Shown here in pieces: positions 53,603-60,546 of a stretch of 64,000 nucleotides of DNA. The notes beneath the pieces were generated by a model, which had not been told where the DNA came from, searched no databases, and was given only the letters and a program-made list of their open reading frames with translations. Source of the DNA: Pseudolachnospira sp051055405 (GTDB lineage Bacteria > Bacillota > Clostridia > Lachnospirales > Lachnospiraceae); assembly GCF_051055405.1 (NCBI RefSeq), contig NZ_CP167068.1, forward strand, positions 558,001 to 622,000, written 5' to 3'. The translations under genes were made by a program, and so were the position numbers. The first letter of the stretch is position 1. Each line of letters opens with the position of its first letter.

Positions 53603-54592
53603 TTGAAGAATGTAAAATTGGTAGGAAAAAAATTACTTCGGATGCTCTCATTACTGATAGCAGTCAGTTTGGTTGCTTTTGGACTGGTTACGCTGTCGCC
53701 CATTGATCCGCTGCAGGCCAATGTAGGCCAGGCAGCGTTGGGGGCGATGAGCGAAGAGCAGAAGGAAAAGCTGGAATCCTATTGGGGGGTGGATACACCC
53801 CCTTTGGAGCGGTATTGGAACTGGGCCAGAGATTTTGTGCGGGGAGATATGGGAGTTTCACTTTTGTACCGTCAGAGCGTTTCGGACGTGATTGGGGTCA
53901 AACTAATGAACTCCCTCTTTTTGCTGTTGTTTGCCTGGTTGATTTCGGGAGCACTGGGATTGACGCTTGGCATTGTGGCGGGGGTAAACCGAGGACGATG
54001 GCCGGATCGAGTGGTAAAAGCGTATTCCTTAACGATCGCCAGCACGCCGGCTTTTTGGCTGGCCTTGCTGCTCTTAATGATTTTTGCCGTTTGGCTGAAT
54101 CTATTGCCTGTGGGACTGAGCGTGCCCATTGGAATGGAAGCGGAGAGCGTCACTTTTCTCGATCGTCTTCGCCATGCCATTTTGCCTGCGGCGACCCTTA
54201 GTATTACGGGCATTGCCAATATTGCGCTGCACACCAGGCAGAAAGTCATTGATGTGATGGAAAGCGAATATGTGCTATTTGCCCGCGCCCGCGGCGAGAG
54301 TACCGGGCAGATTATCCGCCGTCATTGTCTTCGAAATATTTTGCTGCCTGCCATGACGCTGCAGTTCGCTTCGATCAGCGAGATTATCGGGGGCTCTGTG
54401 TTGGTAGAACAAGTCTTTTCTTACCCCGGATTGGGGCAGGCGGCTGTGGCGGCGGGAACCGGCAGAGACGTGCCGCTTCTTCTTGGAATCACGATGATCA
54501 CAGCGTTGATTGTTTTTATAGGGAACTTCCTTGCCGATATCCTGTACGGCGTAGTAGATCCAAGAATCCGGCGAGGGGGTGAGCGGGAATGA
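53603..54592 (+). CDS. ABC transporter permease, DppB/NikB type
   Basis: 329 residues. Six membrane helices, the family N-terminus (KKLLRMLSLLIAVSLVAFGL...SPIDP) and the EAA-type loop YVLFARARGESTGQIIRRHCLRN near 225-247 that contacts the ATPases. The start is a TTG 6 bases after the previous stop; the ribosome-binding site is weak, so coupling to the upstream gene is likely. The gene overlaps dppC by 4 bases. Confidence 0.9.
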   Translation: MKNVKLVGKKLLRMLSLLIAVSLVAFGLVTLSPIDPLQANVGQAALGAMSEEQKEKLESYWGVDTPPLERYWNWARDFVRGDMGVSLLYRQSVSDVIGVKLMNSLFLLLFAWLISGALGLTLGIVAGVNRGRWPDRVVKAYSLTIASTPAFWLALLLLMIFAVWLNLLPVGLSVPIGMEAESVTFLDRLRHAILPAATLSITGIANIALHTRQKVIDVMESEYVLFARARGESTGQIIRRHCLRNILLPAMTLQFASISEIIGGSVLVEQVFSYPGLGQAAVAAGTGRDVPLLLGITMITALIVFIGNFLADILYGVVDPRIRRGGERE

Positions 54593-55422
54593 AAGCGCGG
54601 GTAAAGATCAATCAAAGAACAAAAACGCTGATTCTTATCGGGCTTGCCATTTTCTATCTGGCCGGCGTGGCGATTTGGGGAATCAGCGGCAGGGACGCTG
54701 CGTTGACTACGGATTTTTCCAGGAAAAATCTGACGCCTTGTCTTTCTTATTTGTTTGGAACGGACTGGCTAGGGCGGGATATGCTGGCCCGTACCATAAC
54801 GGGGCTGTCCATTAGTATTGTGATCGGCGTCTGTGCGGCAGGAGTCAGCGCGGTCATTGCCGGGCTTTTGGGGGTGGCGGCAGCGACAATGGGAAAACGG
54901 GTAGACGCTGCCATTACCTGGCTGATTGACCTGATCATGGGAATTCCCCATATTTTACTGCTAATTTTGATTTCTTATGCCGCTGGAAAAGGACTTGTCG
55001 GCGTAATATTGGGCGTTTCTTTGACCCATTGGACTTCTCTGGCTCGGATTATCCGGGCGGAGGTTCTGCAATTAAAGGAGAGCGTATACATCCGCACCAC
55101 AAGGAAGCTGGGGCACAGCAACTGGGAAATTGCAAAGAAGCATATGCTCCCCCATCTCCTGCCACAATTTTTAGTAGGGCTGGTGCTGCTGTTTCCCCAT
55201 GCAATTCTCCATGAAGCCAGCATTACGTTTCTCGGCTTTGGACTGTCCACGGAACAGCCCGCCATTGGCGTGATTTTATCGGAGAGTATGAAATACTTGG
55301 TTACGGGAAAATGGTGGTTGGCATTGTTCCCTGGGGCGATGCTGGTGTTAACCGTGATGCTCTTTGATCTCCTGGGAGAATGCCTTCGGAAATTGACGGA
55401 TCCGGGCAGCGCGCATCGTTAG
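54589..55422 (+). CDS. ABC transporter permease, DppC/NikC type
   Basis: 277 residues. Six membrane helices, FGTDWLGRDMLARTITG near 58-74 (the family's conserved FGTDxLGRD) and the EAA loop VYIRTTRKLGHSNWEIAKKHMLPH near 165-188. It pairs with the DppB-type permease just upstream. Confidence 0.9.
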   Translation: MKARVKINQRTKTLILIGLAIFYLAGVAIWGISGRDAALTTDFSRKNLTPCLSYLFGTDWLGRDMLARTITGLSISIVIGVCAAGVSAVIAGLLGVAAATMGKRVDAAITWLIDLIMGIPHILLLILISYAAGKGLVGVILGVSLTHWTSLARIIRAEVLQLKESVYIRTTRKLGHSNWEIAKKHMLPHLLPQFLVGLVLLFPHAILHEASITFLGFGLSTEQPAIGVILSESMKYLVTGKWWLALFPGAMLVLTVMLFDLLGECLRKLTDPGSAHR

Positions 55423-55430
55423 GGGGACAT

Positions 55431-56378
55431 ATGGAAAAAAGAATTTTATTGGATATTCGGAATTTTTCGATCTCCTTCACGCAATATGAGACGGGGCTTC
55501 GTCAAAGAGAGTTGACGGTGATCCGGGATTTGAACGTTCGGATAAGAGAAGGCGAGTTGGTCGCTGTGGTAGGCTCCAGCGGCTCCGGAAAGAGCTTGCT
55601 GGCTCATGGGATTTTGGGGATTCTTCCTTATAATAGCCATTGCCAGGGGGAGATTTTTTATCAGGGAGAACCATTGACCAAGAAACGGCTGAAAACGCTG
55701 CGGGGAAAAGAGATTGTCCTAGTTCCCCAGAGCGTGGCCTATCTGGACCCGTTGATGAAGGTGGGAGCGCAGGTAAGCTCTTCAAAGAAAGATCAGAAAA
55801 GCCGAATGCGGGAGCTGTTCCATCAGGTGGGGCTGCCTGAGGGAACGGAAGAGAAGTACCCCTTTGAGCTTTCCGGCGGTATGGCTAGGAGGGTTCTTGT
55901 CTCGACTTCCCGTATGGGAACGCCGCGGCTTGTGATTGCCGACGAGCCGACGCCAGGAATGCATTTGGCGGCGGCTAAGCAGACCATGCAGGCGTTTCGA
56001 GATATGGCGAATAACGGAGCGGGTGTTTTACTGATCACCCATGATTTGGAATTGGCGGTGGAGACGGCGGATCGGATCGTAGTTTTTTATGCTGGCGAGA
56101 CGTTGGAAGAAGAACCAGCGTCGGCTTTTCAAAAAGAGGAAACATTATGCCACCCATATACAAAAGCGCTTTGGAGGGCCATGCCGTCCCATGGATTTCA
56201 GGCGGAGCCGGGCAGTCAACCTTATGGAGAGACACGGCCGGATGGATGCGTCTATGGGCCGCGGTGTCCTATATTTAGCGGGATATGCCAAAGGAAAATC
56301 CCAATAATTTCAGTGGGAGACGGGATGGTACGATGCGTGAAGTGTAAAGATGTGGCCAGAGAGAGGGGAACTTCGTGA
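55431..56378 (+). CDS. ABC transporter ATP-binding protein, DppD/NikD type
   Basis: 315 residues. Walker A GSSGSGKS near 46-53, Q-loop LVPQSVAYLDP, signature LSGGMARR near 145, Walker B LVIADEPTPGM near 165-175 and H-loop ITHDLE. The C-terminus holds GCVYGPRCPIFSGICQRK...VRCVKCK, the cysteine-bearing extension of the family. The ATG at 55431 lies after AGGGGG; the frame opens at 55380 without a good start. GTGA overlap with the next gene. Confidence 0.9.
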   Translation: MEKRILLDIRNFSISFTQYETGLRQRELTVIRDLNVRIREGELVAVVGSSGSGKSLLAHGILGILPYNSHCQGEIFYQGEPLTKKRLKTLRGKEIVLVPQSVAYLDPLMKVGAQVSSSKKDQKSRMRELFHQVGLPEGTEEKYPFELSGGMARRVLVSTSRMGTPRLVIADEPTPGMHLAAAKQTMQAFRDMANNGAGVLLITHDLELAVETADRIVVFYAGETLEEEPASAFQKEETLCHPYTKALWRAMPSHGFQAEPGSQPYGETRPDGCVYGPRCPIFSGICQRKIPIISVGDGMVRCVKCKDVARERGTS

Positions 56379-56992
56379 TTTTAGAGGCGAAAAAGATTTC
56401 GTTCCGCTATGCAGAAGCGGAGCGGAAAATATGGAACGATTTTTCTTTAAAAATAGAAAGCGGAGAACGGGTCGGGCTTTTTGCGCCGAGTGGGTTTGGG
56501 AAAACAACCCTTTGTAAGATTTTGGCTGGCTATGAAAAGCCGGAGAGCGGGGAAGTCCTGCTGGATGGAAAGCCGTTGGATTTGTTTCGAGACTACTGTC
56601 CGGTGCAGATGATTTGGCAGCACCCGGAATATGCCGTGAATCCGAGACTGCGGATGGAAGAAGTGCTTCGGGATGGCGATCAGGTGGAAGAGCGCGTGAT
56701 TCGTGGCCTGGGGATTGAGGATGGCTGGCGAGAACGGTTTCCAGCGGAACTTTCCGGCGGAGAGCTTCAGCGATTTTGTATTGCAAGGGCGTTGGGAAAG
56801 CGGACAAAGTTTCTGATGGCGGATGAGATTAGTACGATGTTGGATTTGATTACCCAGAGTCAGATTTGGAAATTTTTGATGCGGGAAACGGAAGAACGGG
56901 GAATTGGTTTGCTCTGTGTCAGCCACAGTGTGGAGCTGTTAGAAAAGGTGTGCACCCGTCTTGTGATGTTGGATGAAGGAAAAGGCGTGTAA
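56375..56992 (+). CDS. ABC transporter ATP-binding protein, short DppF/NikE type
   Basis: 205 residues, shorter than the usual 260-330 of OppF. Walker A APSGFGKTT near 36-44, signature LSGGELQRF near 128 and Walker B FLMADEISTML near 148, H-loop VSHSVE. It starts at a GTG overlapping the previous stop (GTGA) behind GAGAGGGGA. The C-terminal opp extension is missing, as in NikE-like proteins. It completes the five-gene importer. Confidence 0.85.
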   Translation: MILEAKKISFRYAEAERKIWNDFSLKIESGERVGLFAPSGFGKTTLCKILAGYEKPESGEVLLDGKPLDLFRDYCPVQMIWQHPEYAVNPRLRMEEVLRDGDQVEERVIRGLGIEDGWRERFPAELSGGELQRFCIARALGKRTKFLMADEISTMLDLITQSQIWKFLMRETEERGIGLLCVSHSVELLEKVCTRLVMLDEGKGV

Positions 56993-57070
56993 GCTGGAAA
57001 ACAATAGAGCAAAAGATCATGGATGATCTGGAAACATGTTTTTATGTCGAGAATTTTTGAGAGAAAACAC

Positions 57071-57099
57071 TTGACTATCTGGTATTTGTATTATATACT
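57071..57099 (+). promoter_or_regulatory. Promoter of the cold-shock gene
   Basis: TTGACT (57071-57076), 17-base spacer, TATACT (57094-57099), followed by a leader of about 115 bases. Confidence 0.8.
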
Positions 57100-57190
57100 T
57101 ACAAAGTATTCCAAATATAGACATTGATTTTGCGCCGGATCGTACGATCAACCTCTTATGGATGGTACGTTCGGTGCATTTGTTTTATTA

Positions 57191-57219
57191 TGGGTACAAT
57201 AAAAAGATGGAGGTACCCA
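57191..57219 (+). promoter_or_regulatory. Hairpin enclosing the csp Shine-Dalgarno site
   Basis: TGGGTAC (57191-57197) pairs with GTACCCA (57213-57219). The 15-base loop contains GATGGAG and the SD TGGAGG runs into the right arm, ending 2 bases before the ATG at 57221. A longer imperfect stem (TGCGCCGGATCGTAC against GTACGTTCGGTGCA, about 57133-57179) lies upstream. This looks like a temperature-responsive leader, as known for csp mRNAs. Confidence 0.5.
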
Positions 57220-57220
57220 A

Positions 57221-57433
57221 ATGAGCAAAGGTACTGTAAAATGGTTTAACTCAGAAAAAGGCTACGGCTTTATTACAGATGAGGAAAATGGAAGCGATCT
57301 GTTCGTTCATTTTTCCGCGATTGTGGGAGAAGGCTTTAAGACACTGAACGAAGGGCAGTCGGTTTCCTTTGACGTAGAACCGGATCCGAAGAACAGCAAC
57401 AAATTTAGAGCTGTCAATGTAACCGCGATCTAA
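57221..57433 (+). CDS. Cold-shock protein (CspA/CspB family)
   Basis: 70 residues, one OB-fold domain. RNP1 is KGYGFITDE near 13-21 and RNP2 is LFVHFSAI near 29-36; the start MSKGTVKWFNSEKGYGF is standard. It binds single-stranded RNA and DNA. It has its own promoter and terminator. Confidence 0.95.
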   Translation: MSKGTVKWFNSEKGYGFITDEENGSDLFVHFSAIVGEGFKTLNEGQSVSFDVEPDPKNSNKFRAVNVTAI

Positions 57434-57440
57434 CAAGACC

Positions 57441-57489
57441 AAAGAGCTGTTCCCAACAGAAATGTTGAGGACAGCTCTTTTCTTTCTTT
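57441..57489 (+). terminator. Terminator of the cold-shock gene
   Basis: AAAGAGCTGT pairs with ACAGCTCTTT around an inner CAACA/TGTTG stem, then a T-rich tract from 57478. Confidence 0.85.
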
Positions 57490-57514
57490 CATAGGAAATT
57501 CCAAAGAAATTTTT

Positions 57515-58049
57515 CTATTTGCATCCACACGATTTCGGCGGCTGATCAAAGCTGGGGTTGTACGCGTAGAAGTTTTTGGTTTCGATATTTTCTTTGGCAT
57601 TGCGCAGGGTTTCGCCAAATCTCTGGAAGTGGACGATTTCCCGTTCTCTCAGGAAACGGATCGGGTCGCAGATTTCCGGGTCATGGATGGTGCGCAAAAT
57701 GTTGTCGTAGGTTGCACGCGCTTTTTGCTCTGCTGCCATGTCTTCCACCAAGTCGGCGATAATGTCGCCTTTGCTCTGGAATTCACAGGCATTGAACGGG
57801 ATTCCTCCGGCAGCCTGCGGCCAGATACCGGTGGTGTGGTCGATATAGTAAGGACCAAAGCCAGAAGCTTCGATTTCTTCCATGGTCAAGTTGCGAGTCA
57901 GCTGATGGATGATGGCCGCGATGATTTCCATGTGGGCCAATTCTTCAGTACCGATATCGGTCAGGGTTCCTTTTGCCATCGCAAAGGGCATGGAGTAGCG
58001 TTGGGATAGATACCGCATGGAAGCGCTGATTTCACCATCCGGTCCTCCG
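57515..58049 (-). pseudogene. cotJC: cotJC, 3' part (codons 30-206) of an interrupted spore-coat gene
   Basis: Starting in the shared core, the minus strand reads GGPDGEISASMRYLSQ and runs to a stop at 57515. The downstream blocks TDIGTEELAHME, AAEQKARATY and FLREREIVHFQRF are those of CotJC, a manganese-catalase-family spore-coat protein with four-helix-bundle metal ligands. The first ~29 codons are missing and replaced by unrelated sequence. They are found intact at 60195-60295. The Glu after GGPDG corresponds to the first Mn ligand of the family. Joined to the 5' part, it gives a 206-codon protein. Called interrupted, not dead, because restoration is exact. Confidence 0.9.
58035..58049 (+). 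repeat. Left attachment core of the cotJC element
   Basis: CCATCCGGTCCTCCG, identical to 60195-60209. The inner flank GGTGGCAAAATAAGAGAATGCGC (only AGAGAAT and GCGC are best conserved) is an inverted counterpart of the inner flank of the right copy. Confidence 0.85.
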
Positions 58050-58264
58050 GGTGGCAAAATAAGAGAATGCGCACATACCTTTGCCAAGGAAAAGGAGATC
58101 ATTTAAATACTTTTAAAAAAGCTTTTTGGGAAATGGAATGAAAGAAAGGGGCAGATTATTTTCAGAGAAAAGCGAAAAACACCTTGAATTTAAGGCGACA
58201 CTTGGCTGTATTTGATCAAAATATATAAAATTAGGGAGGGTTTATGTATCTAGATGAGCAATGC

Positions 58265-58293
58265 TTGACAGGGGAATAATTTTTCTTTACACT
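58265..58293 (+). promoter_or_regulatory. Candidate promoter of the element's small RNA
   Basis: TTGACA (58265-58270), 17-base spacer, TACACT (58288-58293). Transcription should start near 58300. Confidence 0.6.
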
Positions 58294-58299
58294 AATACT

Positions 58300-58456
58300 C
58301 AAAGCGTTTTTGTTCATTCCTTTTCCTGTTCTAAAGGGAGGTCGGGTTACTCGGAACGCCAGGCCGCAGAGACGCTGATGGGAAAGAGCACACTCTTTCT
58401 ATATCCTCCCAAAGGATGACGCCTTGCGAAGTCGGTCGCAGGGCGTCTTATTTTTT
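58300..58456 (+). ncRNA. Candidate structured small RNA within the element
   Basis: About 155 bases with no open frame. Possible closing helix GGGAGG (58336-58341) with CCTCCC (58405-58410). A tight hairpin GAAAGAG-CACA-CTCTTTC (58382-58399) lies inside. A 12-bp terminator stem, 58418-58429 with 58436-58447 (one G-U), is followed by TTATTTTTT. I do not recognise a family; a weak likeness of the GGAACGCCAGGCCGCAG stretch to cobalamin riboswitch cores is not enough, and no gene follows that it could control. Confidence 0.45.
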
Positions 58457-58721
58457 ATCCTATAATTTGGGTGTCCGGAGATCTCTGTGTGGAAAGTATC
58501 GGAATATTTTGTAGAGTTTCGGAGCGAGTACTTCTAGGATTTCGTAAATTTGTGAAAAGCATTCACAAAAATAAGAAACTCGCTGCGCTCAGACAGTCTT
58601 ATTTTTGTTCATAAGACAAATTCCCGAAATCTAAGAAGTACTAACGCTTCTGCAAATACAAAATATTCCGACACGTTTCCCACAGAGCCCTTCTGACACC
58701 CGAATCCCTATAGGATAAAAA
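58452..58721. repeat. Long imperfect inverted repeat, 270 bp
   Basis: Arms of about 124 bases (58452-58575 and 58598-58721) with a 22-base loop. Exact paired segments include TTTTTATCCTATA/TATAGGATAAAAA at the tips, GGGTGTC/GACACCC, CGGAATATTTTGTA (58500-58513)/TACAAAATATTCCG (58657-58670), AGTACTTCT/AGAAGTACT and ACAAAAATAAG/CTTATTTTTGT. No coding frame. It could be a MITE-like insertion or a large RNA or DNA hairpin. It overlaps the T-tract of the small RNA terminator. Confidence 0.8.
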
Positions 58722-58888
58722 GTGATCCGCTAAGAATGCGTACGTGCGGCAGCGCGTTCTGCCAGCTGTATTTTACGCTCCTTTGAAAGTTGGTGAAGCA
58801 GAAGGGGCGGGCCGTAGACGCAGGAAACCTGGGAAGGGCGTGCGGAAAGTTCTTTTTTCATCGGCGATCTCCTTTTATGGAAGGTATT

Positions 58889-58908
58889 ATTTATTTATTT
58901 ATTTATTT
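58889..58908 (+). repeat. Tetranucleotide repeat (ATTT)5
   Basis: Five ATTT units in the spacer 115 bases upstream of the recombinase start. The stretch 58722-59023 shows no confident gene; the frame 58744-58998 lacks a ribosome-binding site. Slippage could alter promoter spacing. Confidence 0.6.
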
Positions 58909-59023
58909 TATGGCGCATCAAGAGATTTAGTAGATGGAACTGTAAAAACTCCTTTTTTGATACTTGAATTTTACATAGAAGAAGAAAAAAAGAAATAGGA
59001 TAAAAGAAAAAGGTGGTGCAGCT

Positions 59024-60172
59024 TTGACGGCAGCAGCCTATATCCGGGTTTCCACGGAAGATCAGACAGAATATTCGCCGGCAAGTCAGCGGAAAAAGAT
59101 AGACGAGTATGTACAGTCCAGAGGGATTGTACTCCCTGAGGAGTATATATTTGTTGACGAGGGGATCAGCGGCAGAAAAGCCGAAAAACGGCCCGCTTTT
59201 ATGCGTATGATTGCGATGGCCAGGCAGAAACCTCGTCCCTTTGATCAGATTCTGGTCTGGAAATTTTCACGGTTTGCCAGAAACCGTCAGGATAGTATTC
59301 TGTATAAGTCCATGCTGAAAAAAGAATGCGGGATCGAAGTGGTATCCATCACGGAACCGTTGGGGCATGATCCTTCTTCCGTTTTGATGGAAGCTCTTTT
59401 GGAGGCCATGGATGAGTATTATTCCATTAATTTAGCGCAGGAAGTTCGCCGGGGAATGAATGAAAAATTTTCCAGAGGAGGGACGGTGACGCCGCCGCCC
59501 TTTGGCTATCGAATGGGAGAGGAAGGCGTGGTTCCGGATGAGCGGGAAGCTTCTATCGTGCGGGCCATGTTTGAAGCTTACCGGGATGGAGCCAGCTGCA
59601 GGGAAATTGTGGAAGTGCTGAATCAGAAAAACATTCGGACGATCCGAGGGAATCCGTGGGATAGCCGCGGCGTACGGTATGTGCTGGGCAACCCATTTTA
59701 TGCGGGGAAGCAGAGGCGAAGTAAAGTGGGAAGAAAAGCGGAAGACCGCTACCGAAGTGGAGCGGAATTTGCCGTGGTGGAAGGAAATCATCGTGCGATC
59801 CTATCGGAAGAATTATTCCTTGAAGTGCAAGAGCAGCTGATGCGCAGGGGAAAACAGGAACCGCGAAAGATGAGCGAATACCCACTGCAAGGGTTGGTTC
59901 GTTGTGGAAGCTGCGGGCGGGTTTTGACAAGAACCGCGGGCGGGACGGCACTCCAATGCCCTGGATACAGCAGGGGAAGCTGTGGAAAGTCCCATTTTGT
60001 TTCTATGAAATCTTTGGAAGGCGCGGTATGGAGACAGATGGCCTTGGATTGGGAAGAGGCGGCAGAAGGTTTCGCGAGGAAAAAAGAAAAAAACCGTATT
60101 CTTCGGGCCTGGATTGGGGAGATTATTTATGATGCGAAAGATCGATCTTTTGTCATTCGCTATCGGGCCTAG
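59024..60172 (+). CDS. Large serine recombinase (compact SpoIVCA/integrase type)
   Basis: 382 residues. The N-terminal resolvase domain has YIRVSTEDQ with the nucleophile Ser10, the helix region with VWKFSRFARNRQDS (near 77-90) carrying active-site arginines, and LEAMDEYYSINLAQEV. The recombinase domain follows (TPPPFGYRM, then GVRYVLGNPFYAGKQRR). A zinc ribbon has CGSCGRVL and a later C-x(6-7)-C pair (QCPGYSRGSCGKS). The coiled-coil end is short, making it smaller than typical 500-residue members. It starts at a TTG behind AAAAAGGTGG. It lies within the element in cotJC and should act on the flanking repeats. Confidence 0.9.
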   Translation: MTAAAYIRVSTEDQTEYSPASQRKKIDEYVQSRGIVLPEEYIFVDEGISGRKAEKRPAFMRMIAMARQKPRPFDQILVWKFSRFARNRQDSILYKSMLKKECGIEVVSITEPLGHDPSSVLMEALLEAMDEYYSINLAQEVRRGMNEKFSRGGTVTPPPFGYRMGEEGVVPDEREASIVRAMFEAYRDGASCREIVEVLNQKNIRTIRGNPWDSRGVRYVLGNPFYAGKQRRSKVGRKAEDRYRSGAEFAVVEGNHRAILSEELFLEVQEQLMRRGKQEPRKMSEYPLQGLVRCGSCGRVLTRTAGGTALQCPGYSRGSCGKSHFVSMKSLEGAVWRQMALDWEEAAEGFARKKEKNRILRAWIGEIIYDAKDRSFVIRYRA

Positions 60173-60194
60173 GCGCAAAAATTCTCTCATTCTG

Positions 60195-60209
60195 CCATCC
60201 GGTCCTCCG
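60195..60209 (+). repeat. Right attachment core of the cotJC element
   Basis: CCATCCGGTCCTCCG, second copy of the 15-bp direct repeat, 23 bases after the recombinase stop. Its inner flank GCGCAAAAATTCTCTCATTCTG mirrors the inner flank at 58050 onward. Confidence 0.85.
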
Positions 60210-60295
60210 TACTGCGACATGATATACTGGGCGATCTTCGGGTTGGTCTGCGTGATTTTTACCGGGTATTGCAACCGTTTTTCATATCTCCACAT
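60195..60295 (-). pseudogene. cotJC: cotJC, 5' part (codons 1-34) of the interrupted gene
   Basis: The minus strand reads MWRYEKRLQYPVKITQ...MSQYGGPDG from an ATG at 60295 with GGAGGG upstream. This is the standard CotJC N-terminus, and it begins one base into the cotJB stop (TAATG). After the core the frame runs into the element (GRMREFLRLGP...) and no longer resembles CotJC. Coding continues, in the same phase, at 58049. In the unrearranged state only a chimeric frame of 161 codons to 59813 could be made. Confidence 0.9.
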
Positions 60296-60546
60296 TAGCA
60301 CATCCCTCCTTCCCAAGGCCATGGATCGTCGGTCCAGGACCAGCCGTCAGCGGCACGGTCTTCCGTAAACATTAACGGTCCGACGGTAGTTACGTATTCG
60401 CGATAAAATTGTTCGTAGGCATCGCGTACCTGCTGGTAGTAGGCAAGGGCTTCTGCGTCATCCGGATGGGTATCCAAATATAAGACTACATCGTCCACGG
60501 CAAAGCCATATTCATAGATTTTTTTCATCAATGGATTCATCTGCAT
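60295..60546 (-). CDS. cotJB: Spore coat protein CotJB
   Basis: 83 residues. The core MKKIYEYGFAVDDVVLYLDTHPDDAEALAYYQ and YREYVTTVGPL match CotJB, and the end PWPWEGGMC is typical of clostridial members. In Bacillus it is a coat component made with CotJA and CotJC in the mother cell. The ATG at 60546 is used; the ATG at 60540, overlapping the cotJA stop, is an alternative. It ends in a TAATG overlap with cotJC. Confidence 0.9.
   Translation of the reverse strand: MQMNPLMKKIYEYGFAVDDVVLYLDTHPDDAEALAYYQQVRDAYEQFYREYVTTVGPLMFTEDRAADGWSWTDDPWPWEGGMC

Larger units (their letters stand above)
58035..60209. mobile_element. Serine-recombinase intervening element inside cotJC (skin-like)
   Basis: The element lies between direct repeats CCATCCGGTCCTCCG at 58035-58049 and 60195-60209, 2,160 bases apart. 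Excision leaves one repeat and joins cotJC in frame. Contents in plus orientation: a candidate promoter, a small RNA with terminator, a 270-bp inverted repeat, a tetranucleotide repeat and a large serine recombinase. No other confident protein gene is present (only an 11-codon frame at 58244-58279 behind AGGGAGGG). It is much smaller than the Bacillus skin element and is almost only an integrase cassette. The orientation is opposite to cotJC. Confidence 0.9.

Noticed and set aside
57515..58102. cotJC as an intact 195-codon gene starting at 58102
   Set aside because: The first 18 codons lie inside the element, have no match to the CotJC N-terminus, and the true N-terminus exists at 60195-60295.
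58336..58456. Cobalamin riboswitch
   Set aside because: A short GGAACGCC...CCGCAG likeness was seen, but the CCAGGAxACCTGCC part and a downstream B12 gene are missing.
58744..58998. Open frame of 84 codons upstream of the recombinase
   Set aside because: It starts at a GTG without a ribosome-binding site, is basic and low in complexity, and its middle is the ATTT tract. It looks like chance.
59813..60322. Long minus-strand frame of 169 codons through the recombinase
   Set aside because: Only its first part is CotJC. The rest is the antisense shadow of the recombinase with no recognisable domain, so it is described under the split cotJC.
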